Below, in pieces: positions 42,022-42,099 of a stretch of 42,099 nucleotides of DNA. Both the position numbers and the translations under genes were made by a program. Source of the stretch: an uncultured Bacilli bacterium (GTDB taxonomy: Bacteria; Bacillota_I; Bacilli_A; RF39; UBA660); assembly GCA_947629815.1 (NCBI GenBank), contig CANRFG010000009.1:1-42099 (forward strand), read 5' to 3'. A model generated the notes under the pieces. The model made no database searches. It saw only the letters and a list, made by a program, of their open reading frames with translations, and was not told where the DNA came from. Every line of letters begins with the position of its first letter. Positions within the stretch are counted from its first letter, which is position 1.

Positions 42022-42074
42022 CTTGTATAATAGGAAATTAAAGCAAAAATATATAATAAAAAAATATGCCAAAA

Positions 42075-42096
42075 ATCCAAGATGAAAATCTTGGAT
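42075..42096 (-). terminator. Minus-strand terminator of a gene beyond the window
   Basis: A perfect 9-bp hairpin ATCCAAGAT/ATCTTGGAT with a 4-base loop. The T-rich tail is on the minus strand, so it probably ends a gene lying to the right of the window. Confidence 0.65.
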
Positions 42097-42099
42097 AAA

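Overview
The window is about 75% A+T, uses strong AGGAGG-type ribosome binding sites and normal stop codons, and encodes Gram-positive proteins throughout. It carries unmistakable endospore genes (a SigK-type sigma factor, GerE, GerM, SpoIIIAH and two YjcZ-like miniproteins) and a bile salt hydrolase. I infer a very low-GC, spore-forming member of the Bacillota living in an animal gut, probably an Erysipelotrichia/RF39-like lineage of Bacilli; the exact taxon cannot be read from this sequence.

Layout. 0.1-3.7 kb: an oversized sigma-70-type factor convergent with sigK, then an unknown gene. 3.7-8.9 kb: an Asn-type T-box leader and gatC-gatA-gatB-aspS, the indirect (transamidation) route to Asn-tRNA/Gln-tRNA. 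9.0-10.8 kb: tRNA-Gly, an inverted piece of that tRNA, and two divergent nuclease-like genes (a small accessory islet). 10.8-16.5 kb: pdp, rpoZ, a small XRE regulator, a 28-cysteine secreted protein and recX with an SOS-like box. 16.5-18.8 kb: prsA, two YjcZ-like genes behind a SigK-type promoter, and an Rpn-family nuclease gene. 19.0-22.9 kb: a TasA/camelysin-like secreted subunit, a SipW-type signal peptidase fused to a polytopic membrane domain, a DUF5305-like protein and a VanY-type carboxypeptidase. 22.9-28.2 kb: an HPt-REC phosphorelay protein, a kinase-fold protein, an ABC-F ATPase with one degenerate nucleotide site, then spoIIIAH, gerE and gerM.

28.2-30.7 kb is the most unusual part. 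The 3' end of a tRNA-Arg gene and about 90 bp after it are repeated 1.2 kb downstream (56 bp identical), bracketing a cassette. In the cassette are an unknown 213-aa gene and what reads as a previously unannotated type I toxin-antitoxin locus: a 25-aa hydrophobic peptide on the minus strand, a convergent ~110-nt RNA with its own promoter, overlapping 3' ends, and complementary mRNA ends. 30.8-39 kb: a second oversized sigma factor paralogous to the first, a bile salt hydrolase, a membrane-tethered XRE regulator and an MMPL/RND transporter whose extracytoplasmic loop holds about seven ~80-aa repeats. 39-42 kb: an MGMT-like protein, a DUF362 protein, a tRNA-Ile/Asn/Asn/Glu cluster and an ArsP_2-type metal exporter whose promoter spacer is a perfect 17-bp palindrome.

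How it fits together: SigK and GerE are the late mother-cell regulators, and sequences matching the B. subtilis SigK consensus sit in front of gerE and the yjcZ pair. The Asn T-box, gatCAB-aspS and the two tRNA-Asn genes form one translation circuit. The two large sigma paralogues may read alternative promoters. Housekeeping promoters here are commonly extended -10 (TGnTATAAT) elements. I saw no CRISPR array, rRNA, complete prophage or transposase of a classical IS family.
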